This document shows positions 1 through 9,280 of a stretch of DNA of 52,278 nt, in pieces (the first letter of the stretch is position 1; each line of letters starts with the position of its first letter). The position numbers were made by a program, and so were the translations under genes. Location: assembly GCA_030147945.1 (NCBI GenBank), contig JASBUL010000004.1, forward strand, positions 1 to 52,278. Direction: 5' to 3'. This DNA comes from Oceanococcus sp. (GTDB lineage Bacteria; Pseudomonadota; Gammaproteobacteria; Nevskiales; Oceanococcaceae). The notes below the pieces were generated by a model. It was not told where the DNA came from, ran no database searches, and was given only the letters and a program-made list of their open reading frames with translations.

Positions 1-135
1 CTCGCACACGCAGCACTTGAGCATGGGCTCAAATGCGTCGGGTGGCGCTTCAGGCTGCGAGGGGCGCAGCTGCCGCCACGCCATCCAGACCAGCCAGACA
101 ATCCCACCCAGAAGCAGTATGCGCAGTAGTATCAT
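1..135 (-). CDS. PP0621-like small membrane/zinc-ribbon protein (3' end outside window)
   Basis: The reverse strand opens with ATG at 135 and stays open for 45 codons to the window edge. The peptide has one N-terminal transmembrane segment (MILLRILLLGGIVWLVWMAW), a Pro/Ala/Gln-rich linker, and then MLKCCVCE, where a CxxC pair begins. This matches the layout of the short PP0621 family: membrane anchor, linker, zinc-ribbon-like Cys pair. These genes often sit beside pilS/pilR, so a type IV pilus two-component system may lie just left of the window; that is inference. A GTG two codons upstream is an alternative start, and the ribosome site is weak. The second half of the motif is not visible. 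Confidence 0.55.
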   Translation of the reverse strand, partial: MILLRILLLGGIVWLVWMAWRQLRPSQPEAPPDAFEPMLKCCVCE

Positions 136-155
136 CGTCACGTAACGTTGCGTTT

Positions 156-184
156 TTGCCCCGCCATGGCGGATGAGCTAGTGT
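156..184 (+). promoter_or_regulatory. Candidate sigma70 promoter for sucCD
   Basis: TTGCCC (156-161) and TAGTGT (179-184) are separated by 17 bp, 52 bp before the sucC ATG. The -35 matches 4 of 6 consensus bases and the -10 matches 3 of 6. The gap also holds a 12-bp palindrome, CCGCCATGGCGG (161-172), overlapping the spacer. Assigned by eye only. Confidence 0.3.
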
Positions 185-235
185 ACTGCGCCGCACATAC
201 CGGCCCGCGGGGCCTCAATCCTGGGAACACCACTG

Positions 236-1402
236 ATGAATTTACACGAGTATCAGGCTAAAGACCTGTTTGCCCGTTACGGCATTCCTGTGCCGGCAGG
301 CGAACTGGCAAGTTCGATTGATGAGGCCCGGCAAAAGGCCAAGTCGCTGGGCGGCAACCGCTGGGTGGTCAAGGCCCAGATTCATGCCGGTGCCCGCGGC
401 AAGGCCGGCGGGGTCAAGCTGGTTGACTCGATCGAGGCGGTGGAAGAAGCCGCTGAAGCCATGCTCGGAACGCATCTGGCTACGATTCAGACCGGGCCGG
501 AAGGTCTGCCGGTCAATTCGGTCTACGTGGAGTCCCCGCAGCCGATCGCGCGCGAGCTGTACCTGTCGATGCTGGTGGATCGTGCGACTGAGCGTGTTGC
601 CATCATCGCGTCGCCGGATGGCGGCATGAGCATCGAGGAAGTGGCCGAAGAAACGCCGGAACGGATCAAGACCGTTTACATCAACCCGGCGGCCGGTCTG
701 CAGGGCTACCATGCTCGCGAAGTGGGTTTCTTCCTGGGCCTGGACAAAGGCCAGATCGGAGAGTTCTTCAAGATTCTCAATGGTCTGTATCGCATTTTCA
801 TGGAGTGCGATGCCTCGCTGGTGGAAATCAATCCGTTGATCGTGACCGAGTCCGGCAATCTGCTGCCGCTGGATGGCAAGGTCAACATGGATGACAACGC
901 CCTGTTCCGTCAGAAGGCCATCGCCGAGCTGCGTGATCCTTCGCAGGAAGATGAGAAGGAGCGTGCAGCGGCCGCTCACGGCCTGAACTACGTGACCCTG
1001 GATGGCGACATTGGCTGCATGGTTAACGGCGCGGGTCTGGCCATGGCGACCATGGACATCATCAAGTTGCACGGCGGTCAGCCGGCCAACTTCCTGGACG
1101 TTGGCGGTGGCACCACCAAGGAGCGCGTGGCCGAGGCTTTCAAGCTGATCACCTCCGGCGCTGACGTCAAGGCGATATTGGTCAATATCTTCGGCGGCAT
1201 CGTGCGCTGCGACCTGATTGCCGAGGGGATTGTCTCTGCGGTCAAGGAAGTCGGTCTGAACATTCCCGTGGTGGCCCGCCTGGAAGGCACCAACGTGGAA
1301 AAAGGGCGCGAAATTCTCGCCAACAGCGGCTTTGACATCATCGCCGCCACTGACCTCACCGATGCTGCCGAGCGCGTTGTCGCCGCGGCCAAAGGAGCCT
1401 GA
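236..1402 (+). CDS. sucC: Succinyl-CoA synthetase (ADP-forming) beta subunit
   Basis: Beta subunit of the TCA-cycle enzyme that converts succinyl-CoA to succinate while making ATP (or GTP). The 388-aa product has the standard length. It begins [20 protein letters not shown], typical of SucC, followed by the ATP-grasp domain with the [11 protein letters not shown] nucleotide segment. The C-terminal CoA-ligase half contains [15 protein letters not shown], which contacts the alpha subunit active site. The ATG at 236 gives the family N-terminus; only a weak GGGAA lies upstream. sucD follows after 2 bp, so the two are co-transcribed. No sucAB or lpd is adjacent, so this pair is separated from the 2-oxoglutarate dehydrogenase genes, unlike in enterobacteria. 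Confidence 0.97.
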   Translation: MNLHEYQAKDLFARYGIPVPAGELASSIDEARQKAKSLGGNRWVVKAQIHAGARGKAGGVKLVDSIEAVEEAAEAMLGTHLATIQTGPEGLPVNSVYVESPQPIARELYLSMLVDRATERVAIIASPDGGMSIEEVAEETPERIKTVYINPAAGLQGYHAREVGFFLGLDKGQIGEFFKILNGLYRIFMECDASLVEINPLIVTESGNLLPLDGKVNMDDNALFRQKAIAELRDPSQEDEKERAAAAHGLNYVTLDGDIGCMVNGAGLAMATMDIIKLHGGQPANFLDVGGGTTKERVAEAFKLITSGADVKAILVNIFGGIVRCDLIAEGIVSAVKEVGLNIPVVARLEGTNVEKGREILANSGFDIIAATDLTDAAERVVAAAKGA

Positions 1403-1404
1403 GC

Positions 1405-2277
<873 letters not shown>

Positions 2278-2306
2278 AGGCTCGCGATCTTTCAACGCAT
2301 GCTCTC

Positions 2307-2335
2307 AAGGGCCCGGTTTGCGCCGGGCCCTTTTT
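2307..2335 (+). terminator. Intrinsic terminator of sucCD, abutting nadE start
   Basis: A perfect 10-bp stem, AAGGGCCCGG (2307-2316) and CCGGGCCCTT (2323-2332), with loop TTTGCG, runs into a T-tract ending at 2335. The nadE ATG at 2340 lies only four bases beyond it. Confidence 0.88.
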
Positions 2336-2339
2336 GGTT

Positions 2340-3938
2340 ATGACCTCAGTCAATCTGAATACAATCGCGCTGGCCCAGTTGCCGGTGCATGTGGGCGATG
2401 TGGCCGGCAATGTGCGGCGTATCGCCGAGGCCGCGCGTGAGGCGTGTGCCGCCGGTGCGCGCATCCTGTTGTGCCCGGAGCTGGCCCTGCTGGGTTACCC
2501 GCCGGATGACCTGCTGCAGCGCCGCAGCTTGCCGCAGCTGATCGAGCGCAGCCTGCCCGAGCTGGCTGCCGAGGTGGGCGATATCCACGTGGTGGTCGGC
2601 TACCCGGAATTCACCGACCAGACCTGCTACAACGCCGCAGCGGTGTTGCACCAGGGTGTGGTTCGACACACCTATCGCAAGCAGAAACTGCCCAACTACG
2701 GGGTGTTTGACGAGCAGCGCCATTTTCGCGCCGGCACTGCGCCCTGCATCTTCGAGGTTGATGGCACACGCTATGCGCTGAGCATTTGCGAGGATCTGTG
2801 GTCGCCGGATGTTGCGGCGCAGGCTGCAGCGCAGGGCGCTCAGGTGCTGCTCAATATCAATGCTTCGCCGTTCGACCAGCACAAGCGTGCTCAGCGCGCC
2901 GAAGTGATCCGTCAGCGGGTGACCGAGACCGGACTGGCGATCGCCTATGTCAACGCGGTCGGCGGGCAGGATGATGTCGTGTTCGACGGCGACTCGCAGT
3001 GCTGGGACAGCAGCGGACATCGGGTGCTGCGCGCGCCGGCCTTTGTTGACGGCGTGTTTTGCGCCGCAGGACACCCTGACTTCGCTGACCCCGAGGGGGT
3101 GGCGGTGCTGTATCAGGCGCTGGTGCGGGCGCTACGCGATTATGTTGATCGCAACGGTTTTGCCCTGGCCTATATCGGCCTGTCGGGCGGGATTGATTCG
3201 GCGGTGACGCTGGCCCTGGCGGTGGATGCGCTGGGCGCGCAGCGGGTGCGTGGCGTGGCCATGCCGTCGCCCTACAGTGCGGCCATGAGTCGGGATGATG
3301 CACTCGAGCAGGCGCGTGCCATGGGGGTGGCATGCGAGAGCATCGCGATTGAACCCGCCATGCGGGCCTATGAGCAGATGCTGGCTGATGCGTTTGCCGG
3401 GACCCAGCCGGATACCGCAGAAGAGAATTTGCAGGCACGCATTCGTGGTGCGCTGCTTATGGCGCTGGCCAATAAGTTTTCCGCCGTGGTGCTGACCACC
3501 GGCAACAAGAGCGAGATGGCGGTGGGTTATTGCACCCTATATGGCGACATGTGCGGTGGCTTTGCGCCACTCAAGGATGTCTACAAAATGCAGGTCTATG
3601 CTCTGGCCCGCTATCGCAACCAGTGCTCTGCGGTGATTCCGGAGCGGGTCATCACGCGGCCGCCATCGGCCGAGTTGCGCCCGGATCAGCGTGATGATCA
3701 GTCATTGCCGCCCTACGATCAGCTTGATGCCATGCTCAAGGCTTACATCGAGGACGAGGCGTCGGTTGGCGAGCTGTACGCGCAGGGTTTCGCCAAGGCT
3801 GATGTTGATCGGGTGGTGCGGCTGGTGCGGCTGTCCGAGTACAAGCGGCGTCAGGCCGCGCCCGGGCCTAAAGTCTCGTCTTGCGCCTTCGGGCGTGAGC
3901 GGCGTTATCCGCTGACGGCGCAATACGGCGAGCTGTGA
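2340..3938 (+). CDS. nadE: Glutamine-dependent NAD+ synthase
   Basis: Makes NAD from deamido-NAD, ATP and glutamine in the last step of NAD synthesis. The 532-aa protein is the two-domain, glutamine-hydrolysing form. An N-terminal nitrilase-like amidase domain (about 5-250) has the Glu in CPELALLGYPPDD, a Lys in YRKQKLPNYGVFDE and the nucleophile Cys in SICEDLWSP. The C-terminal ATP-pyrophosphatase domain has the P-loop LSGGIDSAVTLALA and the late motif RPPSAELRPDQRDDQSLPPYD. The open frame extends to a TTG at 2334, but ATG 2340 gives the family N-terminus. No ribosome site is visible because the sucD terminator fills the upstream bases. Confidence 0.94.
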   Translation: MTSVNLNTIALAQLPVHVGDVAGNVRRIAEAAREACAAGARILLCPELALLGYPPDDLLQRRSLPQLIERSLPELAAEVGDIHVVVGYPEFTDQTCYNAAAVLHQGVVRHTYRKQKLPNYGVFDEQRHFRAGTAPCIFEVDGTRYALSICEDLWSPDVAAQAAAQGAQVLLNINASPFDQHKRAQRAEVIRQRVTETGLAIAYVNAVGGQDDVVFDGDSQCWDSSGHRVLRAPAFVDGVFCAAGHPDFADPEGVAVLYQALVRALRDYVDRNGFALAYIGLSGGIDSAVTLALAVDALGAQRVRGVAMPSPYSAAMSRDDALEQARAMGVACESIAIEPAMRAYEQMLADAFAGTQPDTAEENLQARIRGALLMALANKFSAVVLTTGNKSEMAVGYCTLYGDMCGGFAPLKDVYKMQVYALARYRNQCSAVIPERVITRPPSAELRPDQRDDQSLPPYDQLDAMLKAYIEDEASVGELYAQGFAKADVDRVVRLVRLSEYKRRQAAPGPKVSSCAFGRERRYPLTAQYGEL

Positions 3939-3941
3939 GAT

Positions 3942-3977
3942 CTTTCGGGCTGTGGCTTGGCCGCCGCAGCCCGAAAG
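3942..3977. terminator. Inverted repeat between convergent nadE and bamD, possible two-way terminator
   Basis: CTTTCGGGCTG (3942-3952) pairs perfectly with CAGCCCGAAAG (3967-3977). It lies between the convergent nadE and bamD stops. There is no good T-run on either side, so a role in termination or 3'-end protection is likely but unproven. Confidence 0.5.
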
Positions 3978-3994
3978 CGTGATTCAGACGCTGC

Positions 3995-5053
3995 TCAGAA
4001 ACCTTCGGGCAGCTGCGGCATTAGCACGCCGTCCTCACCAAAGCGCGGCTCCTCAGAGCGTGCAGGCGCCGGTGTGGCAGCGGGTGCCGGCGTGGGCGCA
4101 GGGCTGGCTTCAGACACCGCGGGTTGCACGGTTGCCGCCTGCGCGGGCGCTGCGGTTGGGGCGGGTGCGTCGGCTTTCTTGCGCTTGTCTTTCTTGGGCG
4201 GCTTGGACTCGGCGACTGCTGCCTGAGGCTTGGGCGGCTCGGCAAGCTGCATGTCGGCCGGGAAGCTGGCTTCACGCACCGCCATCACCTGCATGGCCCG
4301 GTCGGGCAGGTCCAGCTCGGCGTAGGCTCGCTCCAGCATCGCCAGCGCTTCGGGGATCACAGCACTGCCCTGATATTTGGCAATGATGTCCTGGGCGCGA
4401 CGGCTCACTGCGACCCAGGCGCGGCGCGTTTCGTAGAAGCGCGCAATGGCCATTTCGTGCCGCGCGATGCGCTCGCGCAGGTAGACCATGCGCTGCCGTG
4501 CATCGGGGGCGTAGATGCTGTTGGGGAAGCGCTGTACCAGGCGGCCAAAATCTTCGAAGGCGCGGCGCGCATTGATCGGGTCGCGGGTCGAGGAATCAAT
4601 GTCCAGGGCGTCCAGAATGTCGGATGCGCCACGGTCGAAGTTGATCAGCCCGCGCAGATAGAGCACGTAATCCAGATCCGGGTGGCGCGGGTTGGAGCGC
4701 ATGAAGCGGTCCGCTGCGCTCAGCGCCAGTTCCGGCTGGTAGGAACGATACTGCGCATAAATGCTTTCCAGGCGCGCCTGGGTGGCGAATTCCGAGAACG
4801 GGTACTGCGCATCCAGGCGATCGTAGAGCTGCATCGCGGTGGCGTAGTCGGAGGAGTCCAGGGCCTCACGAGCGGATTCGTAGAGCTGCGTTGCGTTGAG
4901 CCGCGCGACGCGCTGTTCGTCCAGTGAGCCGGGGGTCAGAGGGTCGTCGCGCAGAGAGCCTATGCCGGGTTCGTTGTTGCTGGCACAGGACGCGAGCAGC
5001 ACTGCCGTGCACAATGCACCCAGCGGTAGGATTCGGAATTGCAGCCGAGACAT
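3995..5053 (-). CDS. bamD: Outer membrane protein assembly factor BamD (ComL lipoprotein)
   Basis: Essential lipoprotein of the BAM complex, which inserts beta-barrels into the outer membrane. The 352-aa product has a lipoprotein signal peptide with lipobox LLASC, then tetratricopeptide-like repeats over roughly residues 50-265 (for example YESAREALDSSDYATAMQLYDRLDAQYPFSEFA, where the motif is clear). From about 268 a Lys-rich patch is followed by a Pro/Ala-rich tail ending in LMPQLPEGF. This is longer than the enteric form (about 245 aa) but close to the Pseudomonas form. The ATG at 5053 has a good ribosome site (AAGGGA). It is divergent from rluD, a conserved pairing. Confidence 0.93.
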   Translation of the reverse strand: MSRLQFRILPLGALCTAVLLASCASNNEPGIGSLRDDPLTPGSLDEQRVARLNATQLYESAREALDSSDYATAMQLYDRLDAQYPFSEFATQARLESIYAQYRSYQPELALSAADRFMRSNPRHPDLDYVLYLRGLINFDRGASDILDALDIDSSTRDPINARRAFEDFGRLVQRFPNSIYAPDARQRMVYLRERIARHEMAIARFYETRRAWVAVSRRAQDIIAKYQGSAVIPEALAMLERAYAELDLPDRAMQVMAVREASFPADMQLAEPPKPQAAVAESKPPKKDKRKKADAPAPTAAPAQAATVQPAVSEASPAPTPAPAATPAPARSEEPRFGEDGVLMPQLPEGF

Positions 5054-5064
5054 GAGTTATTCCC

Positions 5065-6048
5065 TTGAGCGAACCACCTAGTATAGCGAAGCCAGACCAC
5101 GCATCCGAATGCGCCCCCGGCGCGGATGAGACAAGTCTGAGCTTTGAAGTTTCCATGGCTGATGCCGGACAGCGTCTGGACAAGTTGCTGGCCGGGCTGA
5201 TGCCCGAGCATTCACGCGGACGTCTGCAGGACTGGATTCGCCAGCAGCGTGTGCGCGTGGATGGCGAGATTCTGGCGCCCAAGGCCAAGATTCAGGGCGG
5301 TAGCCGCATTGATGTGTGGCCGCTGCAGGAAACGCTGGACAGCGAGGTTGTCGCGCAGGCCATCGATTTCGAGGTGGTTTACGAGGACGACGAACTGCTG
5401 GTCATCAACAAACCGGCCGGACTCACGGTGCACCCCGGGGCGGGGCAGCGTGACGGCACGCTGCAAAATGGCCTGCTGCATTACCGCCCCGCGCTTGCGG
5501 CGGTGGCGCGTGCCGGCATCGTCCATCGGCTTGACAAAGACACCACCGGTTTGATGGTGGTGGCTGCGACGCCGCAGGCCCAGACTCATCTGGTTCGGGA
5601 ACTGCAAGCGCGTGAGATCGAGCGCGAATATTGCGCTTTGGTGTGGGGTGTGCCGGTGGCCGGGGCCACCGTTGATGCGCCTTTGGCGCGGCATCCACGC
5701 GAGCGTCTGCGTTTCGCCGTCAGCGCAGGCGGGCGCGAGGCCGTTACCCACTACCGGGTGAGCGAGAAGTTTGCCAAGCACAGCGTGCTGCAGGTGCGTC
5801 TGGAAACCGGGCGTACCCACCAGATTCGGGTGCATATGCAGCATGCCGGCTATCCGCTGATCGGGGATGCGCTGTACGGGCGGCGAGGTGATCCCTACCG
5901 CCACACCCTGGGGCGCCAGGCTTTGCATGCGCAGAGTTTGGCTCTGACCCATCCGGCCAGCGGCGAACGCATGGTTTTCCAGGCGCCGCTGCCCGCAGAC
6001 ATGCAGGCCGTGGTCGAGCAGTGGCGTGATGACGAGCACTTGGCTTGA
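5065..6048 (+). CDS. rluD: 23S rRNA pseudouridine(1911/1915/1917) synthase
   Basis: Isomerises uridines in helix 69 of 23S rRNA. The protein has an N-terminal S4 RNA-binding domain (about residues 35-90, AGQRLDKLLAGLMPEHSRGRL) and a RluA-family catalytic domain with the signature HRLDKDTTGLMVVA holding the catalytic Asp, followed by GRTHQIRVHMQHAGYPLIGD. Length, 327 aa, is normal. The start is uncertain. TTG at 5065 is only 11 bp from the divergent bamD ATG and has no ribosome site; ATG at 5155 would still keep the S4 domain. The end overlaps pgeF by 20 bp, so the two are translationally linked. Confidence 0.92.
   Translation: MSEPPSIAKPDHASECAPGADETSLSFEVSMADAGQRLDKLLAGLMPEHSRGRLQDWIRQQRVRVDGEILAPKAKIQGGSRIDVWPLQETLDSEVVAQAIDFEVVYEDDELLVINKPAGLTVHPGAGQRDGTLQNGLLHYRPALAAVARAGIVHRLDKDTTGLMVVAATPQAQTHLVRELQAREIEREYCALVWGVPVAGATVDAPLARHPRERLRFAVSAGGREAVTHYRVSEKFAKHSVLQVRLETGRTHQIRVHMQHAGYPLIGDALYGRRGDPYRHTLGRQALHAQSLALTHPASGERMVFQAPLPADMQAVVEQWRDDEHLA
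5081..5110 (-). promoter_or_regulatory. Candidate bamD promoter
   Basis: On the reverse strand TATACT (5086-5081, 5 of 6 match) lies 28 bp upstream of the bamD ATG. An 18-bp spacer separates it from a weak TTCGGA -35. The element lies inside the annotated 5' end of rluD if that gene starts at the TTG at 5065. Confidence 0.35.
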
Positions 6049-6793
6049 GCCCGACTGGCCGGCGCTGCCGGGGGTGCGCGCCGCCTTTACCCTACGTCGA
6101 GGTGGGGTCAGTCAGGCGCCCTGGGACAGCCTGAATCTGGGTGCGCATGTCGGCGACGACCCTGCGCACGTGCAGGCGAACCGGCGGCGTGTTTGCGAAC
6201 GTCTGAGCCTGCCTGCTGAACCGTGCTGGCTGGAACAGGTGCACGGCACGCGCATGGTCGAAGCCACGGCAGGCTGGCAGGTACCGCGCGCCGATGCGAT
6301 CTGGACGCGGCAACCCGGCCGGGTCTGTGCGGTCATGGTGGCCGACTGCCTGCCGGTGCTGTTGCGTGACACCACGGGGCAGTGTGTGGTCGCCATCCAC
6401 GCCGGCTGGCGCGGGCTGGCCGAGGGCATTGTCCAGACGGCGCTTGTCGAGCTGCAGCGTCGACACGGTGCGCGGGATTGGCAGGCCTGGCTGGGTCCGT
6501 GCATCGGCCCGCGCGCGTTCGAGGTCGGGCCAGAGGTGCGGTCGGCTTTTGTGCGGCGCTGGCCCGAGGGTGCCTCCGCATTTGCCCGCGCAACGGGTGA
6601 CCGGTGGTGGGCTGATCTGCCCGCGCTGGCGCGCATACAACTCGCGCACGCCGGGGTCGGACAAGTCTGGGGAGGCCACTGGTGCACCTACACCGATGCG
6701 CGGAGTTTTTTTTCCTATCGCCGGGAATCGCCAACCGGGCGCATGGCAGCGTTGATCTGGCGCACGGTTCCAGAGTCGTCGTCGCTTGCCTGA
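6029..6793 (+). CDS. pgeF: Peptidoglycan editing factor / purine nucleoside phosphorylase YfiH family
   Basis: YfiH/PgeF proteins are cytoplasmic metal-dependent enzymes with purine nucleosidase activity, and in E. coli they correct L-Ser misincorporation in peptidoglycan precursors. The 254-aa product shows the family metal and active-site motifs in order: VMVADCLPVLL, AIHAGWRGLAEGIV, LGPCIGPRAFEVGPEV and the C-terminal CTYTDARSFFSYRRESPTGRMAALIWR-like end. GTG (6026) and ATG (6029) are both possible; both lie inside the rluD 3' end, giving the conserved rluD-pgeF coupling. clpB, often next in Pseudomonas, is absent here. Confidence 0.9.
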   Translation: MTSTWLEPDWPALPGVRAAFTLRRGGVSQAPWDSLNLGAHVGDDPAHVQANRRRVCERLSLPAEPCWLEQVHGTRMVEATAGWQVPRADAIWTRQPGRVCAVMVADCLPVLLRDTTGQCVVAIHAGWRGLAEGIVQTALVELQRRHGARDWQAWLGPCIGPRAFEVGPEVRSAFVRRWPEGASAFARATGDRWWADLPALARIQLAHAGVGQVWGGHWCTYTDARSFFSYRRESPTGRMAALIWRTVPESSSLA

Positions 6794-6911
6794 GGGCAGG
6801 CCGTCTGTTACAAACTCGTCTGTTGGAACCCGCAAACAGGCGACAAGAAGTTGCCGACGTAGAATGGATCAGCAGCGGGCTGCGGGTGTGAGATAACTTG
6901 GGGAGAATGTT

Positions 6912-9236
6912 GTGCTGAAGACTTCAGTAGTCAGGGGGCTGTCAGGATTGGTGACGGCCGGCTCATTTTTGGTTGTGCCGCAGGCCCTGGCGCTGCAATT
7001 CGATTTTGGTGAAATTTACGGTTCCTGGGACAGCACGATTTCGGTCGGTGCAGCCTGGCGCATGGAAGAGCGCGCGGATGACCTCGTCGCGAAGATCAAT
7101 TTGCAGCCTGGCCTGTGTACCCTTACCAACTACACCGACAATCCGGATTTCAGTCAGCCGCTGACCTATGCCGATGAGCAGGAATACGAAGACCGCGGGC
7201 TGATCGGTGGCACGTGTAACAACACCAGCGACCCGTCGCTGAACCTTGCCTACGTCAACTCGCCGGGTTCCTACAACATCAACGGCGATGACGGTAACCT
7301 CAATTTTGACCGTGGCGACATCGTGTCGGCAGCGTTCAAGATGAACACCAAGCTGAAGTTCAGCTGGAAGAATCTGAACTTCCAGACCAGCGGTATCTGG
7401 CTGTTCAATAACGCCTACATGGACTTTGACCAGTCGCATCCGGACACCACCTTGCAGCGCCCGTCTTCGAGCCTGAGCGGTGAGGCGCTGAATCAGTTCG
7501 GCAGTCACTTCGAGTTGCAGGATGCCTTTGTGTCCACGGCGTTCCCGCTGCTCGGCAAAAACGTCAATTTGCGTGTCGGCCGTCAGGGCTTTGTCTGGGG
7601 TGAAGCCAGCGCCCTGCCGCTGAACAGCGTCAACACCGTGAACCCGCCCGATCTGGTGCGCCAGCGCACAGCTGGGTTCGATCTTGCCGAGCTGTTCCAG
7701 CCGCTGGGCATGGTTTACGCCGGCGTGGATCTGTCGCTGAACCTCTACGCCGAAGCCTTCTATCAGTACGAATGGCTGCCGGCGCGTATCGATGCACCGG
7801 GAACCTTCTTCTCGGTCAGCGATATTCTGGGTGGCGACGACAACGGCGGCCAGCACGCCATGCTGTCCTTCGGCAAGGCGCCAGAAGATCCGGAAAACAT
7901 CTACTCATCGCAGGACAACCCTGAAGACCCGTTCTCGCTGGGGTCAGCCGGCGGTCGTACGATCTACCGTCTGCCGGATCGCAAGCCGCGTGATGGCGGG
8001 CAGTTCGGGGTCGCGTTGAAGTACTTTGCAGAAAACTTCAACAACGGTACCGAGTTCGGTTTCTACTACCACAACACGCACTCGCGTCTGCCGCTGGTGA
8101 GCTTCCTCGCCGCGGACGAAACCTGCGCCGCCGATGCAACCAATATCGTTGGCCTTCTGGCCGGTTGCGGGGCCCTGGTCGGTGACATTGGCACGCTGCG
8201 CCTGATCGAAGAGCCGCTGCCAATCGACACGGCCCGTCTGTTTGTCGAGTATCCCGAAAACCGGCACATGTTCGGCATGAGCTTCAACACCACGGTTGGC
8301 GACTGGGCCTGGGCGGGTGAATACACTTTCCGCCCCAATCACCCTGTTCAGATTCACACGGTTGACCTGATTTTCGCAGCCTTGCAGCCGGCATTCCCGC
8401 GTTACAACATCAACATCGGTGTGCCGCCGGCGGCCGATCTGATTGCGGCCGGGCTGTCCGGTCTGGTCGAGCCTCTGGCCGGGCTGAGCGTGCCGGCTAC
8501 GGTGCTGCCGGGACGGCGCATGGCCGTGCCGGACTATGTACAGAGCGTCTACCGCAAGGAAGAGGTTACGGCGGGGATGTATATCCGTGGCTACGAGGAA
8601 CTCAAGCAGGGACAGTTGGTGACCTCGCTGCTGCGCACCTTCGGGGCCAGCAACAACCCGTTCTTCGCCGACCAGGTGTTGATGCTGGCTGAGTTCGGCC
8701 TGACGCACATCATCGACATGCCAAGCCTGGACGAGATTCAGTTCCAGGGTGCGGAAACCAACACCCACGCCAGTTCGGGTGCCGATGGCACGACCAATGG
8801 CATTGCTGACAGTGCGGCGCTGACCGATGGCGCCAACACGGGCGGTGACGGTGATGCCCGTTGCGAGCGGCAGACCTACGACACCATCAATGGCGCCGAG
8901 GCCGAGCCCTGCCGCCAGAACCCGACGGCGCAGGATCCCGACCAGTTCGGCGATGACCTGGCTTACGGTGTGCGTTTCGTTTCCCAGATCACCTACAACG
9001 ACTTCTTCCGGGGCTGGAATTTCCTTCCGGTGGTGGCCGTGTTCTATGACATCGATGGCATCGCGCCGGGGTTGGGTCAGAACTTCCAGGAAGGCAAGCT
9101 CAGCGGCCTGGTGGGCCTGCGCTTCAGCTACCTGAACCAGTGGTTGACCGAGCTGCGTTACTCCTTCGAGGGCGGGACTTACAACCCGACCAAGGATCGC
9201 GACACGTTGTCGTTCACCGTGTCATACACGTTTTGA
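6912..9236 (+). CDS. DUF1302 family outer-membrane protein
   Basis: A 774-aa exported protein. A signal peptide (cut after about QALA, residue 28) is followed by FDFGEIYGSWDSTISVGAAWR, the usual DUF1302 mature start. The body alternates short aromatic strands and the chain ends in SFTVSYTF, with a C-terminal Phe as in BAM-inserted beta-barrels. DUF1302 proteins are little studied and commonly occur with YCF48-like and RND exporter genes, as here. It starts at GTG 6912 with GGGGAG (6900-6905) ahead. It is probably the outer-membrane partner of the RND protein two genes on, perhaps for hydrophobic compounds; that role is inference. It has paired cysteines in its loops (LCTLTNY, GGTCNNT, ETCAAD, AGCGAL). 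Confidence 0.85.
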   Translation: MLKTSVVRGLSGLVTAGSFLVVPQALALQFDFGEIYGSWDSTISVGAAWRMEERADDLVAKINLQPGLCTLTNYTDNPDFSQPLTYADEQEYEDRGLIGGTCNNTSDPSLNLAYVNSPGSYNINGDDGNLNFDRGDIVSAAFKMNTKLKFSWKNLNFQTSGIWLFNNAYMDFDQSHPDTTLQRPSSSLSGEALNQFGSHFELQDAFVSTAFPLLGKNVNLRVGRQGFVWGEASALPLNSVNTVNPPDLVRQRTAGFDLAELFQPLGMVYAGVDLSLNLYAEAFYQYEWLPARIDAPGTFFSVSDILGGDDNGGQHAMLSFGKAPEDPENIYSSQDNPEDPFSLGSAGGRTIYRLPDRKPRDGGQFGVALKYFAENFNNGTEFGFYYHNTHSRLPLVSFLAADETCAADATNIVGLLAGCGALVGDIGTLRLIEEPLPIDTARLFVEYPENRHMFGMSFNTTVGDWAWAGEYTFRPNHPVQIHTVDLIFAALQPAFPRYNINIGVPPAADLIAAGLSGLVEPLAGLSVPATVLPGRRMAVPDYVQSVYRKEEVTAGMYIRGYEELKQGQLVTSLLRTFGASNNPFFADQVLMLAEFGLTHIIDMPSLDEIQFQGAETNTHASSGADGTTNGIADSAALTDGANTGGDGDARCERQTYDTINGAEAEPCRQNPTAQDPDQFGDDLAYGVRFVSQITYNDFFRGWNFLPVVAVFYDIDGIAPGLGQNFQEGKLSGLVGLRFSYLNQWLTELRYSFEGGTYNPTKDRDTLSFTVSYTF

Positions 9237-9280
9237 TGGCAGGGCCCGGTCGCAATGGCCGGGCACACCGGAGTACTGGA

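Noticed and set aside
161-172. CCGCCATGGCGG palindrome upstream of sucC
   Set aside because: Only 12 bp and all GC except the centre, expected by chance in this composition; kept only as a note under the promoter.
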